A stretch of DNA of 64,000 nt from CAYNWT01 sp964485095 (GTDB lineage Bacteria; Planctomycetota; Planctomycetia; Planctomycetales; Planctomycetaceae). The notes beneath the pieces are model-generated. The model worked only from the letters and a program-made list of their open reading frames with translations, did not search any database and was not told the DNA's origin. Positions 36,668 to 46,136 of this stretch are shown here, in pieces (the stretch's first letter is position 1; every line of letters starts with the position of its first letter). The position numbers and the translations under genes were made by a program. The stretch spans positions 3,403 to 67,402 of the forward strand of contig CAZAIB010000021.1 in NCBI GenBank assembly GCA_964485095.1, read 5' to 3'.

Positions 36668-39101
36668 CATCGCCTCCCAATAGTTTCAGTTTCTCGATGA
36701 GTTTCTTCTTTTGCAATGCCTTTGTCTTATCGCGGAGGTTCTGCTGGGCATCAATCAGCTGCTTGAGGTCTTTGACGATCTCATGCAGCTCCGCAAGGTC
36801 TTTAATCTCGTCCAGCAGAACGCGCATATGCGCCAACATTTCGTCAATCGCCACAACCGACGCGTTTATGTGTTCCTTTGTCACAGCGTCGCGTTCAACC
36901 GCCAATTTGAACGAACCAAGCAGCGTATCGACAGTTGGGAAATCGACTTCGTTGAGCTCATGAAGCGGAGCCACAATCGACTCACCCATCTGCTCAGCCA
37001 GCGACTTCGGCGGGATAGCGTTGTTGATCAGTTCTTCAACGATGTCACTAAACGCGGCCTCAATTGAACGGTTCTCGTTGCCGTTCTTACGAATCGAATT
37101 CAGCGTCCGCGATGCACACGAAGCGATCGAAGTTCGGATCGCAGCGACCTCAGCCCCACGCGCGTTTGGCAGCGACTCTAACCGAGTCCCATGCTTAACC
37201 AGATCGTCGCGGGTTTCCTGAACCTGCCGCATGACCTCTTCGAACCGCCGCCGCAGATTAATCTCCCGAGCGTAAAGTAACGACAACAGTTCTTCGTTAC
37301 TGACAACGCGGAATTCGAACTTCTGGCTGCGGCCAACATTTGGACCATGAATCGTGTCGGCATCTTCAGCCCGTACCGACAGCGTCAGCTTTTGCCCTTC
37401 TTTCAGATCCAGATCGAGCACCCGGAAGCTCTCTACACCTTCGACATCTCTTTTGCCCTGCAGTCTGAACTCAACCGGCCGGCCTCTCCACGGATTAGAA
37501 AAACGATACGGAACCCAACTCTCCGCATCATCTTCCTTGTATTCGAACCGCGCGTTTGCGATGCCGTAATCATCAGTAATCAAACCGCCGATCGGCACCC
37601 TGGCCTGGCGCGTGATGGCGTCACCCACACCTTTGCGTTCGCAATCAACAGCGGGCGGAGCGTCCGGCAGCCCCATCACTCGCAGGACAATCGGTTCGGC
37701 ACTGATAATGTCATCAGCGTCATGCAGGTAGAACCGCAACATCGACTCCGGCCGAATCCGAATCCGATCAGTCGACGAGGACTCGCCGTCCAGACTCGTA
37801 ATCACCAACGGCAGCCGAATGGTCTTCTTGTCTTCGGCGATCAAACCCGCGGTCACTTCGGGAGACAACTGGAACGTCTTCTGAAGTTCGCCGTTCTCAC
37901 CACCACCAACCTTCAACACGGCTTCACCGTCTTCCAGCGTGAGCTCCGCATCCCCAACCTCAACATGGAACCCAACCAGTGGCTTATTCGTCACCGCGAC
38001 GAATTCGAACTCCGTCTCCAGCGGCAACTCCGCCTGCGTACCGGTCACCGACACACTGCGCGGATGTGTTTCATTCCAACCGGTGTACTCAGGGTAGTCG
38101 CACTCAAGCGTCACGTTATCAATCCGAGGCGGATCGACCACACGGATCCGGAACGGAGTTTGGTTCGCAAAATCCCCGCCCTGAATATTGAACTCAATGT
38201 CGTCGTTGAGCTTATCGATGGAGTATCGGAACTTGCCTTCGTCCAACTGCGACAAGTACACGCGCTTGCGATCCGTTGGCCGTTTCAAATCCAGGCGAAC
38301 TCGATCCGGAACCACCCACTCCTTCTCAGTACTGTCATCACATTCAATCAGAATCGTGAGATCCGTGTTCCGCGGATGCAACAATTCCAGCGCCGGCTCC
38401 AGACCGTTGTCCGCACTCTCATCGCTCATACGAAACTCACGCAACCGGTCGCCAGGCTGCACAACAGCTCGCACCCGCAGTTTCGTATCCCGGTCCCAGT
38501 AATCGCGATCAAAAGAAACGAACGCACTACACCATCGCGCCAGAGTGTCCCCTTTCGCGATTCCCAGGCAACAAACCGAAATCAGCATCGCCACCGCACC
38601 GACAACCGCCATCCTAAGCGGCTTCATTGCGAACACAGATTCCATCGGCAACTTGCCAACGTTAGCTGACACCTTCGCCACGGTCCGATCCAACATCGCC
38701 GTGGTCGTGGGGTTCGCGGCAACTTCAGACGTTCCACTCAATTCAACGGCCGTCACCAGGCCATCGTTCAACTCTGGAAAACGCCGTTCCAGCACAAGCG
38801 CGAGATCTTTGTCTCCATAGTTTCCGGACATCCGCAAAACGACGTACTTGGCAAACAACACCAGCAACAGCACCACGCCACCAATCATCAGCGCACCGCG
38901 GAAGTAGATGGGGAGTTCCAGCTTTCGAAATCCGAACCACGCCGCATCCAGCCCCAGCGTCAGCCAGAACACCAACCCCATCGCAATCAAAACCAACGCG
39001 CAACCTTCAATCAGCACGTACCGACCGATGCGCCGCCGGAGATCAGACAGAACACTGCCAATCCGGGATTGCGTCTCTGATTGTTGAGTGATCGTGGCCA
39101 T
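36660..39101 (-). CDS. Large membrane protein with periplasmic domain (DUF4175-like)
   Basis: 813 residues. The N-terminus has two membrane segments (IGRYVLIEGCALVLIAMGLVFWLTLG; FRGALMIGGVVLLLVLFAKYVVL), an intervening cytoplasmic part (DLALVLERRFPELNDGLVTAVEL) and a third membrane segment (MAVVGAVAMLISVCCLGI). About 500 residues of beta-rich periplasmic sequence follow (DYPEYTGWNETHPRSVSV is the most recognisable block), and a helical C-terminus (REINLRRRFEEVMRQVQETRDDL, then LKQLIDAQQNLRDKTKALQKKKLIEKL). This layout fits DUF4175-type membrane proteins found beside MoxR/BatA genes in planctomycetes and alphaproteobacteria; the assignment is from memory of pattern and context. Confidence 0.75.
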   Translation of the reverse strand: MATITQQSETQSRIGSVLSDLRRRIGRYVLIEGCALVLIAMGLVFWLTLGLDAAWFGFRKLELPIYFRGALMIGGVVLLLVLFAKYVVLRMSGNYGDKDLALVLERRFPELNDGLVTAVELSGTSEVAANPTTTAMLDRTVAKVSANVGKLPMESVFAMKPLRMAVVGAVAMLISVCCLGIAKGDTLARWCSAFVSFDRDYWDRDTKLRVRAVVQPGDRLREFRMSDESADNGLEPALELLHPRNTDLTILIECDDSTEKEWVVPDRVRLDLKRPTDRKRVYLSQLDEGKFRYSIDKLNDDIEFNIQGGDFANQTPFRIRVVDPPRIDNVTLECDYPEYTGWNETHPRSVSVTGTQAELPLETEFEFVAVTNKPLVGFHVEVGDAELTLEDGEAVLKVGGGENGELQKTFQLSPEVTAGLIAEDKKTIRLPLVITSLDGESSSTDRIRIRPESMLRFYLHDADDIISAEPIVLRVMGLPDAPPAVDCERKGVGDAITRQARVPIGGLITDDYGIANARFEYKEDDAESWVPYRFSNPWRGRPVEFRLQGKRDVEGVESFRVLDLDLKEGQKLTLSVRAEDADTIHGPNVGRSQKFEFRVVSNEELLSLLYAREINLRRRFEEVMRQVQETRDDLVKHGTRLESLPNARGAEVAAIRTSIASCASRTLNSIRKNGNENRSIEAAFSDIVEELINNAIPPKSLAEQMGESIVAPLHELNEVDFPTVDTLLGSFKLAVERDAVTKEHINASVVAIDEMLAHMRVLLDEIKDLAELHEIVKDLKQLIDAQQNLRDKTKALQKKKLIEKLKLLGGDDE

Positions 39102-39128
39102 TACTTTTTCAACAACGTGATACTTGAA

Positions 39129-41552
39129 TCATGCGAGCTTCAACAACTTCCTGGTAAGCCACTCCAAACCGAAGCAACCGACAATCATCCAAAGAACCCA
39201 CTGTCGGTCCCAGAGTGGTTTCAATCGCTCGTCAATCATGACCGACTCACTGCGGTCAGGCAGCAGTGCCGCCAGTTGTTCGCCAACCTGATCCAACGAC
39301 AGATACTGGCCGCCCGTGTCGCTCACAAACTCTTCCAACAGTTTGACGTTTTGAGCCGGTTCAGCTGACTCAAGGTTCGGCAGCAACACTTCAATTTTTT
39401 GCGACAAGACATCACGCGACTCTGGAATCGCCAGGTTCATCTCCCACGTTCCCTGCACTCCAGCGCGGAACGAACCTGCAAACTGACCGGGACGATTCTT
39501 GTCAGCAAGTAAAGTGCGTTCGGGCAACAGCGGCTTCCCATACGGATCGATAATGGTCAGAGGAACCGATTCCATCTCCAGCGGATCCAGACTCGCATCG
39601 TACAACTGTGTTCGCACACGAACCGATTGTCCCAACACAAACTCAGTCCGATCCAGCATCAAAAGACCGCGACTATTACCACGTTTGATTCGTCCCTGCG
39701 CAACATCGCGAACAGCTTTGGTCCAGAAGCGATTGAAGTGGCCGGGCGAAACAGAACGCAACCGCCACATCTCACTGCTACCCAAAAACAAGACTCGGCC
39801 GGCACCAAAGAACTGTGTCGCCATCAGAACCGGACGGCCGTTCTCAGTTTGAGCACGCGGGTTCGTAAAGTACGCCAGCGCGGTGGCTCCGTCTTTCACA
39901 CCCGACGTAGGGTAACTCCGGTGCACGCCCGAAAACTCTTTCCACGTATTTACCCCCGCGGTCGCATCGTCTTCAAGCTGTAGGAACGGTGCTGCCTGCC
40001 CTTCTTCCGTCACTTCAACCGGCCACGCCTGCGTGTTTCGTGAACCGAGCTCCAGGTCCAGCAAAAACGGACTTAAGCGAACCGGCAACATCTCGCGAAC
40101 CGGCTGCAATTCTTCGGCCGATGCCACCGCCGACGTGTGAATTGGACCGGCCACCGTAATCAGACCACCGGCATGTTCGCTGATCCATTCCTGCATCAAC
40201 TCGCGCTGAGCCTCTGGAATGGCAGTCCAATCCATGTCGAACGCCAACACCGCATCGTAATCAAACAGCTCAGCTTTCGACTTGGGGAACTCCGTCAGAA
40301 TCTTCGTCGCTTCCTGGCTCACGCCAGCCGCAGCCGCAGCATCAATCGTTTGCAGCCAAACATCCAACTGCATCCCCGTGTGCCGAAACAGCATGTCTCG
40401 CACAAACCGATAATCTCGCGACGGCCCACTCGCGACCAACAACACATGAATCTGCCGTTCAGAAACATTGATCGTCCGGCGCCGCGAATTATCCGTTTCA
40501 CTTAACTCCACCATCGCACCCTGCGGTCGAATCCGAACCTCGTACTCAATCCCCCCCGGCGCGCCCGGCTTTTCCTTGAACTTCACTTCAGCCGGAACAC
40601 CGTCTTCACCAAGTGAAACAACCTGGGTGGCAATCGGCGTCGGGTCACTATCACTGCCCTCCGCGCGAGCCAGCAGTTCGACATCAACTTTTCGACCGGC
40701 GGCCCCCTGCCCCTGCACAAACACGGACAGTTCAAACGGATCGCCAATGTGGACTTCGGTCGGTGACTGCAAATTTGCAATCGCAATGTTGGTCGGCCGG
40801 CGTTTGGAACCCACACCGACGGCGATGAGCCGAGTCTGCGTGGTTCGCGCCTTCTGATTCGCAGCGCTCGGGTCCAGCCCGGCATTCGCGGCTCCATCAG
40901 ACACAACGACAACACCCGAAAGCGTCGGACTGGCAACTCGCCCGATCAGTTCCTGAACCGACTCACCCATCCGCGTCTCAAGCCCGCGCGGCCTGAGCAG
41001 CTCTTTCCAATCAGACGGCTCACCCGCCGGCGAGTCATCGTCAGCAATCGGTTCGCCGCCTTGTTTCTGCAGCGAACGGAACGGGCCGGCTAATTTTGAA
41101 TCAAACGTAAACACACTCACGTTGTGCCGCTGATTCAACTGTTCCAGCAAGTCCGATTCGAATATCGAAGCTCGAACCGCATCGGCTCGCGTCTGAACAG
41201 CGGCCGAATCGCCGGTCGCATCCGTCGCCGGAAACTGCATCGACACCGAAGTATCAATCACCAGCGCGACTTCAGACGGTCGAACCGACGACCGCTGCGT
41301 TCGCTCGTGCGGGTTCAGCATGATGCCAATGATCCCCGCCAGTGCCAGCAACCGCAGCGTTGTGAGCCACAACCGCCAGCCCCAACCAAGCCCAGCCGTA
41401 TCACGGCGGTACGTCCACACGACAAACGCAATCAACAGCGCGATACCCAGGCCCCAGGCCAATAGCACTGGTAGTGACTCGGGAACATCCCACTCGGTCG
41501 TGGTAAACGTGCCTGTCGACTGAGCCAACATTCGCAATTGGAACAGGTTCAT
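39129..41552 (-). CDS. Membrane-anchored von Willebrand A protein (glutamine-amidotransferase-like region)
   Basis: 807 residues. Two membrane segments near the N-terminus (PVLLAWGLGIALLIAFVVW; LRLLALAGIIGIML) and one at the C-terminus (WVLWMIVGCFGLEWLTRKLL) frame a large exposed region. A VWA domain with a MIDAS motif (VALVIDTSVSMQF) spans about residues 90-290. Downstream, a segment with AVLAFDMDWTAIPEAQRELMQEWI..GGLITVAGP resembles class I glutamine-amidotransferase-like folds seen in many such proteins, without a catalytic Cys. Probably a structural partner of the BatA-like protein; the two genes overlap by 4 bp. Confidence 0.88.
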   Translation of the reverse strand: MNLFQLRMLAQSTGTFTTTEWDVPESLPVLLAWGLGIALLIAFVVWTYRRDTAGLGWGWRLWLTTLRLLALAGIIGIMLNPHERTQRSSVRPSEVALVIDTSVSMQFPATDATGDSAAVQTRADAVRASIFESDLLEQLNQRHNVSVFTFDSKLAGPFRSLQKQGGEPIADDDSPAGEPSDWKELLRPRGLETRMGESVQELIGRVASPTLSGVVVVSDGAANAGLDPSAANQKARTTQTRLIAVGVGSKRRPTNIAIANLQSPTEVHIGDPFELSVFVQGQGAAGRKVDVELLARAEGSDSDPTPIATQVVSLGEDGVPAEVKFKEKPGAPGGIEYEVRIRPQGAMVELSETDNSRRRTINVSERQIHVLLVASGPSRDYRFVRDMLFRHTGMQLDVWLQTIDAAAAAGVSQEATKILTEFPKSKAELFDYDAVLAFDMDWTAIPEAQRELMQEWISEHAGGLITVAGPIHTSAVASAEELQPVREMLPVRLSPFLLDLELGSRNTQAWPVEVTEEGQAAPFLQLEDDATAGVNTWKEFSGVHRSYPTSGVKDGATALAYFTNPRAQTENGRPVLMATQFFGAGRVLFLGSSEMWRLRSVSPGHFNRFWTKAVRDVAQGRIKRGNSRGLLMLDRTEFVLGQSVRVRTQLYDASLDPLEMESVPLTIIDPYGKPLLPERTLLADKNRPGQFAGSFRAGVQGTWEMNLAIPESRDVLSQKIEVLLPNLESAEPAQNVKLLEEFVSDTGGQYLSLDQVGEQLAALLPDRSESVMIDERLKPLWDRQWVLWMIVGCFGLEWLTRKLLKLA

Positions 41553-43789
41553 GCTGCCGCCCCCGCTGGCTTGGGGTGGTAGCTAAATTTGTAGGCCATG
41601 ATCTGTTCGGTCACAAACAACACCAACAGAAGAATCAGCAGCAACCAACGCATCTCATGCCCGACATCACGGCCCTGCAGCCAGTTGGTATTTCCAGGAG
41701 CCTGAATCATCAGGTTCTCAACGCCGTCCAACTTTTCCAGAACCTCGCCATCATCGGCCAACTTCAAATCGCTTTCAGTCGGCGAAACATTGAACGCCAA
41801 CCAACGCTCTTCCTGCAACTGATTCTGATCGGTCAAACGAACACGGTAAACGCCGGCGGCGTCGGTCTCTCGATAAGCCGCCAGCAAATCTGTCGATGCC
41901 ACTTGCCCTTCCGCAACCGCTTCCGGAGCCGCCGTCATACGCAAAGTCTGTCCGCCCGCGCGCTCTGGCAGATCAATCTCAACGGTGTCTCGGTACCTTG
42001 CCGCACCCAAACGAAGTTCAATCGAATCACCCACCGCTCGAGACGAATCGGCAACGTTGGACTGAGCCACCACACGTTGCAGGTCCAGGTTCACAATCAC
42101 GAAACTTGGGTTGGCATCGCCAACGGGCCAGTTGGTCCACTCGCGATCGACGGCTGTTAGAAACGTAAAGATCTGCCCTTTGCCAAACCTGTGAGCGAAC
42201 GCAAACGGCTGACCGTTGGCCAGCGTCGCCGTCGTCGTAACACCGTCCGCCCGCTTGGCATCATCCGCCTCCCAATCGTCCGCCACGGGCAACCAATTGA
42301 AGACTTGCAGCGCGGCCGCGAACTGCAGTTCTTCGATCCCGAACACTTCAAAGATCGGATGTGAAGAGAACACAACGTCCGGACCTTCAACACTTTCAAA
42401 CGGAAGGCTGGCCGCGTTCAACCGGACAGGAAACAGACCGCGACCATTCGCGTACAGTTCGTTCGAGTAGTAACTGGCATTCACCAGGTCACCGGCGAAC
42501 CAAACCACACCGCCACCTGCCGCAACATACTTCTGCAGCGCGTCCAGGCCATCTTCGGTCAGCGATGGCACGTTCAACATGTAAATGCAGCGGTACGTAT
42601 CCAGTGGCTGAGTTCGCAGGAACCGCGGCGTTTCAGTGCTTGGTGCGTAGCCGGTGAGTTTCGGATCGGCTGCAATCGCGGCAGCCACATACCTGCCTGC
42701 TGAACCCTCAGGATCGCCATCGATAATCAGAATCGGGTTCGCATCGACGATATCCAGTGTCGCGAACCGAGCATTATCAGATTCAACACTGTCCGGCCCC
42801 ATTGTGATCTCGACCGAATGCTGACCCGGTGTATCGAAGGTCAGATCCTGCGTTTGGGTCGCTTCTTCACCCGGTTCGATTTTCGCAAACCGAACCGTCA
42901 CCGGCAGCCGTTGCCCATCAACCAAAATCGATAGCGCCACGTCCCTGGCAACGAACTCACCAAAGTTCTGCACACCAATCTGAAACCGAACCGGCACACC
43001 CACCGCCGGATCACTGGTCACCGCCAGCAAACGCGTCACAGCCAGGTTGCCATGCTGCGCGGGGACAACCCGGGCAATGTTGACGTTGATGCTGGCGCTA
43101 TCCAAAGCCTTGATCGCATCAACAACTCCCGGCTGAGCCGTCCAGTCGCGTTCACGAAAATCGGAAACCATATGAACCTGCCGCACGACGGACCGATCGC
43201 CCGCCAGCAATCGCTGCGCCGCTTCCAAAGCCACCCGCGGCTCCAACGCGCGAGATGTGCACTTGAGTGAATTCAGTTTCGTTGTCACCTCGGCCAGCAG
43301 TGATTCGTCAACGGTTTCTTCCGTGACCAGCAGCTTGTCCGGCCGCGACATCAGCATGATCGAAACCTGCTGCGTTCCCGGCTGACTGGCGCCTTCGGAA
43401 AGCAACCGCTTCACGACCGAGACGCCTTCAGCAAACGCGTCCGTCTCACCCCAGCGATCGTTCATCGAACCGCTGTCATCTAAAATCACAAAGTGATGCG
43501 ACCGCGCGCCGCGAAAGATGGACAACTGGGTGGAATCGAGAACCAGCCGGCTTATCAAAGCCGCCAGCAGCAACACCATCAGGCACCGAACCGCCAGCAA
43601 CAGCAGCTGTTCGATCATCACCCGGCGACGGTTCCGCTTGTCACTCTTGAGCAGAAACTCCATCGCAGCAAAACGAACCCGCTTGTACCGCAGCCGATTC
43701 AAAAAGTGAATCACTATCGGTATCGCCACCAGTGCCGCACCGGGCAACACAAACGACGGGTTCAGAAAATATTGCGAGAGCCAATTCAC
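41549..43789 (-). CDS. BatA-domain protein with von Willebrand A domain
   Basis: 746 residues. The N-terminus is a clear BatA domain (FLNPSFVLPGAALVAIPIVIHFLNRLRYKRVRFAAMEFL) followed by a second membrane segment (LLLLAVRCLMVLLLAALI) and a VWA domain with MIDAS motif DDSGSMND. A long beta-rich region follows and a C-terminal membrane segment (MRWLLLILLLVLFVTEQIMAY) closes the protein. Bat proteins were first named for aerotolerance in Bacteroides and usually occur with MoxR and DUF58 genes, as here. It overlaps DUF58 (43786-44691) by 4 bp. Confidence 0.92.
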   Translation of the reverse strand: MNWLSQYFLNPSFVLPGAALVAIPIVIHFLNRLRYKRVRFAAMEFLLKSDKRNRRRVMIEQLLLLAVRCLMVLLLAALISRLVLDSTQLSIFRGARSHHFVILDDSGSMNDRWGETDAFAEGVSVVKRLLSEGASQPGTQQVSIMLMSRPDKLLVTEETVDESLLAEVTTKLNSLKCTSRALEPRVALEAAQRLLAGDRSVVRQVHMVSDFRERDWTAQPGVVDAIKALDSASINVNIARVVPAQHGNLAVTRLLAVTSDPAVGVPVRFQIGVQNFGEFVARDVALSILVDGQRLPVTVRFAKIEPGEEATQTQDLTFDTPGQHSVEITMGPDSVESDNARFATLDIVDANPILIIDGDPEGSAGRYVAAAIAADPKLTGYAPSTETPRFLRTQPLDTYRCIYMLNVPSLTEDGLDALQKYVAAGGGVVWFAGDLVNASYYSNELYANGRGLFPVRLNAASLPFESVEGPDVVFSSHPIFEVFGIEELQFAAALQVFNWLPVADDWEADDAKRADGVTTTATLANGQPFAFAHRFGKGQIFTFLTAVDREWTNWPVGDANPSFVIVNLDLQRVVAQSNVADSSRAVGDSIELRLGAARYRDTVEIDLPERAGGQTLRMTAAPEAVAEGQVASTDLLAAYRETDAAGVYRVRLTDQNQLQEERWLAFNVSPTESDLKLADDGEVLEKLDGVENLMIQAPGNTNWLQGRDVGHEMRWLLLILLLVLFVTEQIMAYKFSYHPKPAGAAA

Positions 43790-44691
43790 GCCGAACGCCT
43801 CACAGCAATCCGGTTCGCGACGTAGTGAGCCAACGCCGCATCAAGGTGCTCACTGGTCCGCACCGTTTGATAGTCAACCACCTGCCGAGCACACTCGCGG
43901 CGGAGATTCTCAAGGAACTCCTGAACCGCCGACATGTATCCTTCACGCAAAGCGCGGGGATCGCAGACCAGTTCGCCGGTCTCTTCCATCCCCTCAAACT
44001 TCGTCGTGCCGGTGAATTCAAAATCCAATTCGGAATCGTCCATGATGTGCAGAATCAAGACATCGTGCCCGCGCTGCCGCAGCATGCGCAGACCTTGAAA
44101 CAGACTGTCCTGATCGACAAACAAGTCGGACACAATCACAATCATCCCACGTCGCCCCTGCCGTTCAGCAACGCGCCGCAGAATGGACGTCATCCCCGTC
44201 TTCCCACGCGGCTCGCCTTCGGAAAGAGCCGCCAGAATCGCGTGGAGATGGTTCTTACTGCTCCGCCATGGCAACTGATCACGCAGGTCTTCGTCAAACG
44301 TCGCGACCTTCACCGCATCGTGCTGCCGCAGCAAGAGATACGAAAGAGCCGCCGCCACCGTGCACGCATACTCGTGCTTCGACATCGCGCCGGTTCCAAA
44401 CTGCATGGATTCGCTGACATCAACCAGAATCGTGGTCCGCAGGTTCGTGTCGTCTTCAAACTGCTTGATGTAATACTTGTCGGTCTTCGACCAGACCTTC
44501 CAGTCAATCGTGCGCGGATCGTCACCGGGAGCGTACTCGCGGTGCTGCACGAACTCGACCGATTGCCCAAAGTGCGGGCTACGGTGTAAGCCTGACAAAA
44601 AACCTTCGACTACGCTGCGAGCCCGAATCTCAAGACGCGAAACGCGCGCGAGTTCTTCAGGCCGCAAAAATTTTCTGTAGTCTTGGGTCAC
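43786..44691 (-). CDS. DUF58 domain-containing protein
   Basis: 301 residues. It carries the DUF58 core (SVEFVQHREYAPGDDPRTID, then W..WSKTDKYYIKQFEDDTNL) and a VWA-like fold beginning TTILVDVSESMQFG with a MIDAS-like DxSxS. No membrane segment is present, as in many short DUF58 proteins. The start overlaps the end of the MoxR gene by 35 bp, an unusually long overlap, but the residues encoded there (DYRKFLRPEELARVSRLEIRAR) are conserved in the family, so the start is right. DUF58 proteins are the near-constant partner of MoxR AAA+ ATPases. Confidence 0.94.
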   Translation of the reverse strand: MTQDYRKFLRPEELARVSRLEIRARSVVEGFLSGLHRSPHFGQSVEFVQHREYAPGDDPRTIDWKVWSKTDKYYIKQFEDDTNLRTTILVDVSESMQFGTGAMSKHEYACTVAAALSYLLLRQHDAVKVATFDEDLRDQLPWRSSKNHLHAILAALSEGEPRGKTGMTSILRRVAERQGRRGMIVIVSDLFVDQDSLFQGLRMLRQRGHDVLILHIMDDSELDFEFTGTTKFEGMEETGELVCDPRALREGYMSAVQEFLENLRRECARQVVDYQTVRTSEHLDAALAHYVANRIAVRRSA

Positions 44692-45706
44692 TCGTCAGTT
44701 CACCTTCCTTAGATGGAGTTTCCTGTACCAACTTTTCGATGACGGCATCAGATGTCATGCCCTCGCTCACGGCAGCGAAGTTCACCACGATACGGTGGCG
44801 AAGAACCGGACCAGCCAGAGCTTTGATGTCTTCGGTAGAAACATGGTTCCGACCGTTCAAGAGTGCCCGAGCCTTACCGCCAACCAGCAGGTTTTGAACC
44901 GCTCGCGGACCAGCGCCCCAGCTTAGCCACTCGTTGACGAACTCAGGCGTGCCCGGTTCGTTGATTCTTGTTTGTCGAACCAACGCCAACGCGTAGTCAA
45001 CAACGTGGTCGGTCGCCGGAACCTGCCGCACGATGTCCTGCAGTTCAACAACTTCTTCCGCACTGAGAACAGGTTTGATCTCAGCAACCTGCTTCGACGT
45101 TGTTCGTTTCGCGATCTCGCGTTCTTCCGCGAAGCTGGGATACTTCACGAAGACCTTAAACATGAACCGGTCCTGCTGCGCTTCGGGCAGTTGGTAGGTT
45201 CCTTCCTGTTCGATCGGGTTTTGAGTCGCCAGCACGAAGAATGGATTCGCCAATTGGTGCTGAGTTCGCCCGATCGAAATCGTGCGTTCCTGCATCGCCT
45301 CCAACAGCGCAGCCTGGGTCTTGGGCGGCGTGCGGTTGATTTCGTCGGCAAGGATGACGTTGTTAAACAACGGACCAGGCAGGAACCGAAACTCGCGTTC
45401 GCCGGTCTGTTTGTTCTCCTGCAGAATCTCGGTTCCGGTAATGTCCGAAGGCATCAGGTCGGGCGTGAACTGAATGCGAGCGAAATCCATGGACAGGCAT
45501 TTGGACAGCGTGCTGATCATCAGCGTCTTCGCGAGACCAGGCACTCCTTCCAGCAAACAGTGCCCGCGGCTGAACATCGCAATCACCAGTTGATCAACGA
45601 CGTGCTCCTGCCCCACGATGATCTTGCTCATCTGTTCGCGCAGCTGATCGCGAGCCTGAGTGAGCTTGTCTATTGCCTGGCTGGAAACCTGTTGTTCGTT
45701 CGACAT
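44657..45706 (-). CDS. MoxR-family AAA+ ATPase
   Basis: 349 residues from ATG 45706. Walker A is GVPGLAKTLMIS, Walker B NVILADEINRTPPKTQAALLEAMQE, followed by sensor 1 (FFVLATQNPIEQEGTYQLPEAQQDRFMFK) and the C-terminal lid domain. MoxR ATPases act as chaperones that help VWA proteins bind cofactors or partners. First gene of an apparent eleven-gene operon extending to 27925. The frame is open ten codons further upstream, but the ATG fits the family's usual start. Confidence 0.95.
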   Translation of the reverse strand: MSNEQQVSSQAIDKLTQARDQLREQMSKIIVGQEHVVDQLVIAMFSRGHCLLEGVPGLAKTLMISTLSKCLSMDFARIQFTPDLMPSDITGTEILQENKQTGEREFRFLPGPLFNNVILADEINRTPPKTQAALLEAMQERTISIGRTQHQLANPFFVLATQNPIEQEGTYQLPEAQQDRFMFKVFVKYPSFAEEREIAKRTTSKQVAEIKPVLSAEEVVELQDIVRQVPATDHVVDYALALVRQTRINEPGTPEFVNEWLSWGAGPRAVQNLLVGGKARALLNGRNHVSTEDIKALAGPVLRHRIVVNFAAVSEGMTSDAVIEKLVQETPSKEGELTSDPRLQKIFAA

Positions 45707-45893
45707 TCGTAACCCGATGTACTGCTCTGTCCTCACCTTACGGCGGAATGTCGGACTATATCAGATGGTGTTCGCCGTACCAGCGGACCGGCGATTGCCG
45801 CGAATGGCGGAGCTTCTTCACCGTCTGTATCATCGAACACAACTTGGGGGCAAAGTCGGCAGCTTCAAGATTAGTAACATGGGCAGGGAGCGG
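45707..45893. promoter_or_regulatory. Divergent region upstream of the MoxR operon
   Basis: 187 bp separate the MoxR start (minus strand) from the small acidic-protein gene (plus strand). As the MoxR operon has no larger internal gap than 27 bp, its main promoter should lie here, along with that of the plus-strand pair. I find no clear consensus boxes. Confidence 0.4.
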
Positions 45894-46136
45894 ATGATGA
45901 ACGACGAAGTGACAAACACCGACGACGATGGTCCCGGCCCGAGCCTGTCTTTCGTGCTTCTGGAAGACGACCAGCAGCCTGATTCAGATGCAATCATCGC
46001 CGCCGCTGCCGAGATGAATATCGTGCTCACGCTGTCCGAACCGGACGCTGAGGAAGAAGGCGAACCGGAAGAGGAACCCGGCCCGGAAATTGTTTCGTTC
46101 GACTTCGATGGAGACTGCACGCTGTGGGCGTTCTGA
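45894..46136 (+). CDS. Small acidic protein of unknown function
   Basis: 80 residues from ATG 45894 (45897 equally possible), preceded by GGGAG. Strongly acidic, with runs of Glu/Asp/Pro (AEEEGEPEEEPGPEIVSF) after a hydrophobic strand (SDAIIAAAAEMNIVLTLS). No signal peptide or membrane segment. Its TGA overlaps the ATG of the next gene (TGATG), so the two are probably co-translated. I do not recognise a family. The unit is divergent from the MoxR operon and may share its regulation. Confidence 0.65.
   Translation: MMNDEVTNTDDDGPGPSLSFVLLEDDQQPDSDAIIAAAAEMNIVLTLSEPDAEEEGEPEEEPGPEIVSFDFDGDCTLWAF

Noticed and set aside
35135..36683. Two long plus-strand open frames (231 and 277 residues) opposite the coiled-coil repeat protein
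   Set aside because: They are mirror frames of low-complexity coding DNA (runs of Leu, or Ser/Pro/Gly repeats), without signals for translation. The minus-strand frame has a signal peptide, a ribosome-binding site and operon continuity.
37347..38669. 440-residue plus-strand open frame opposite the DUF4175-like gene
   Set aside because: Rich in Arg, His, Gln and Asn with no domain pattern; typical antisense frame of a GC-biased gene.
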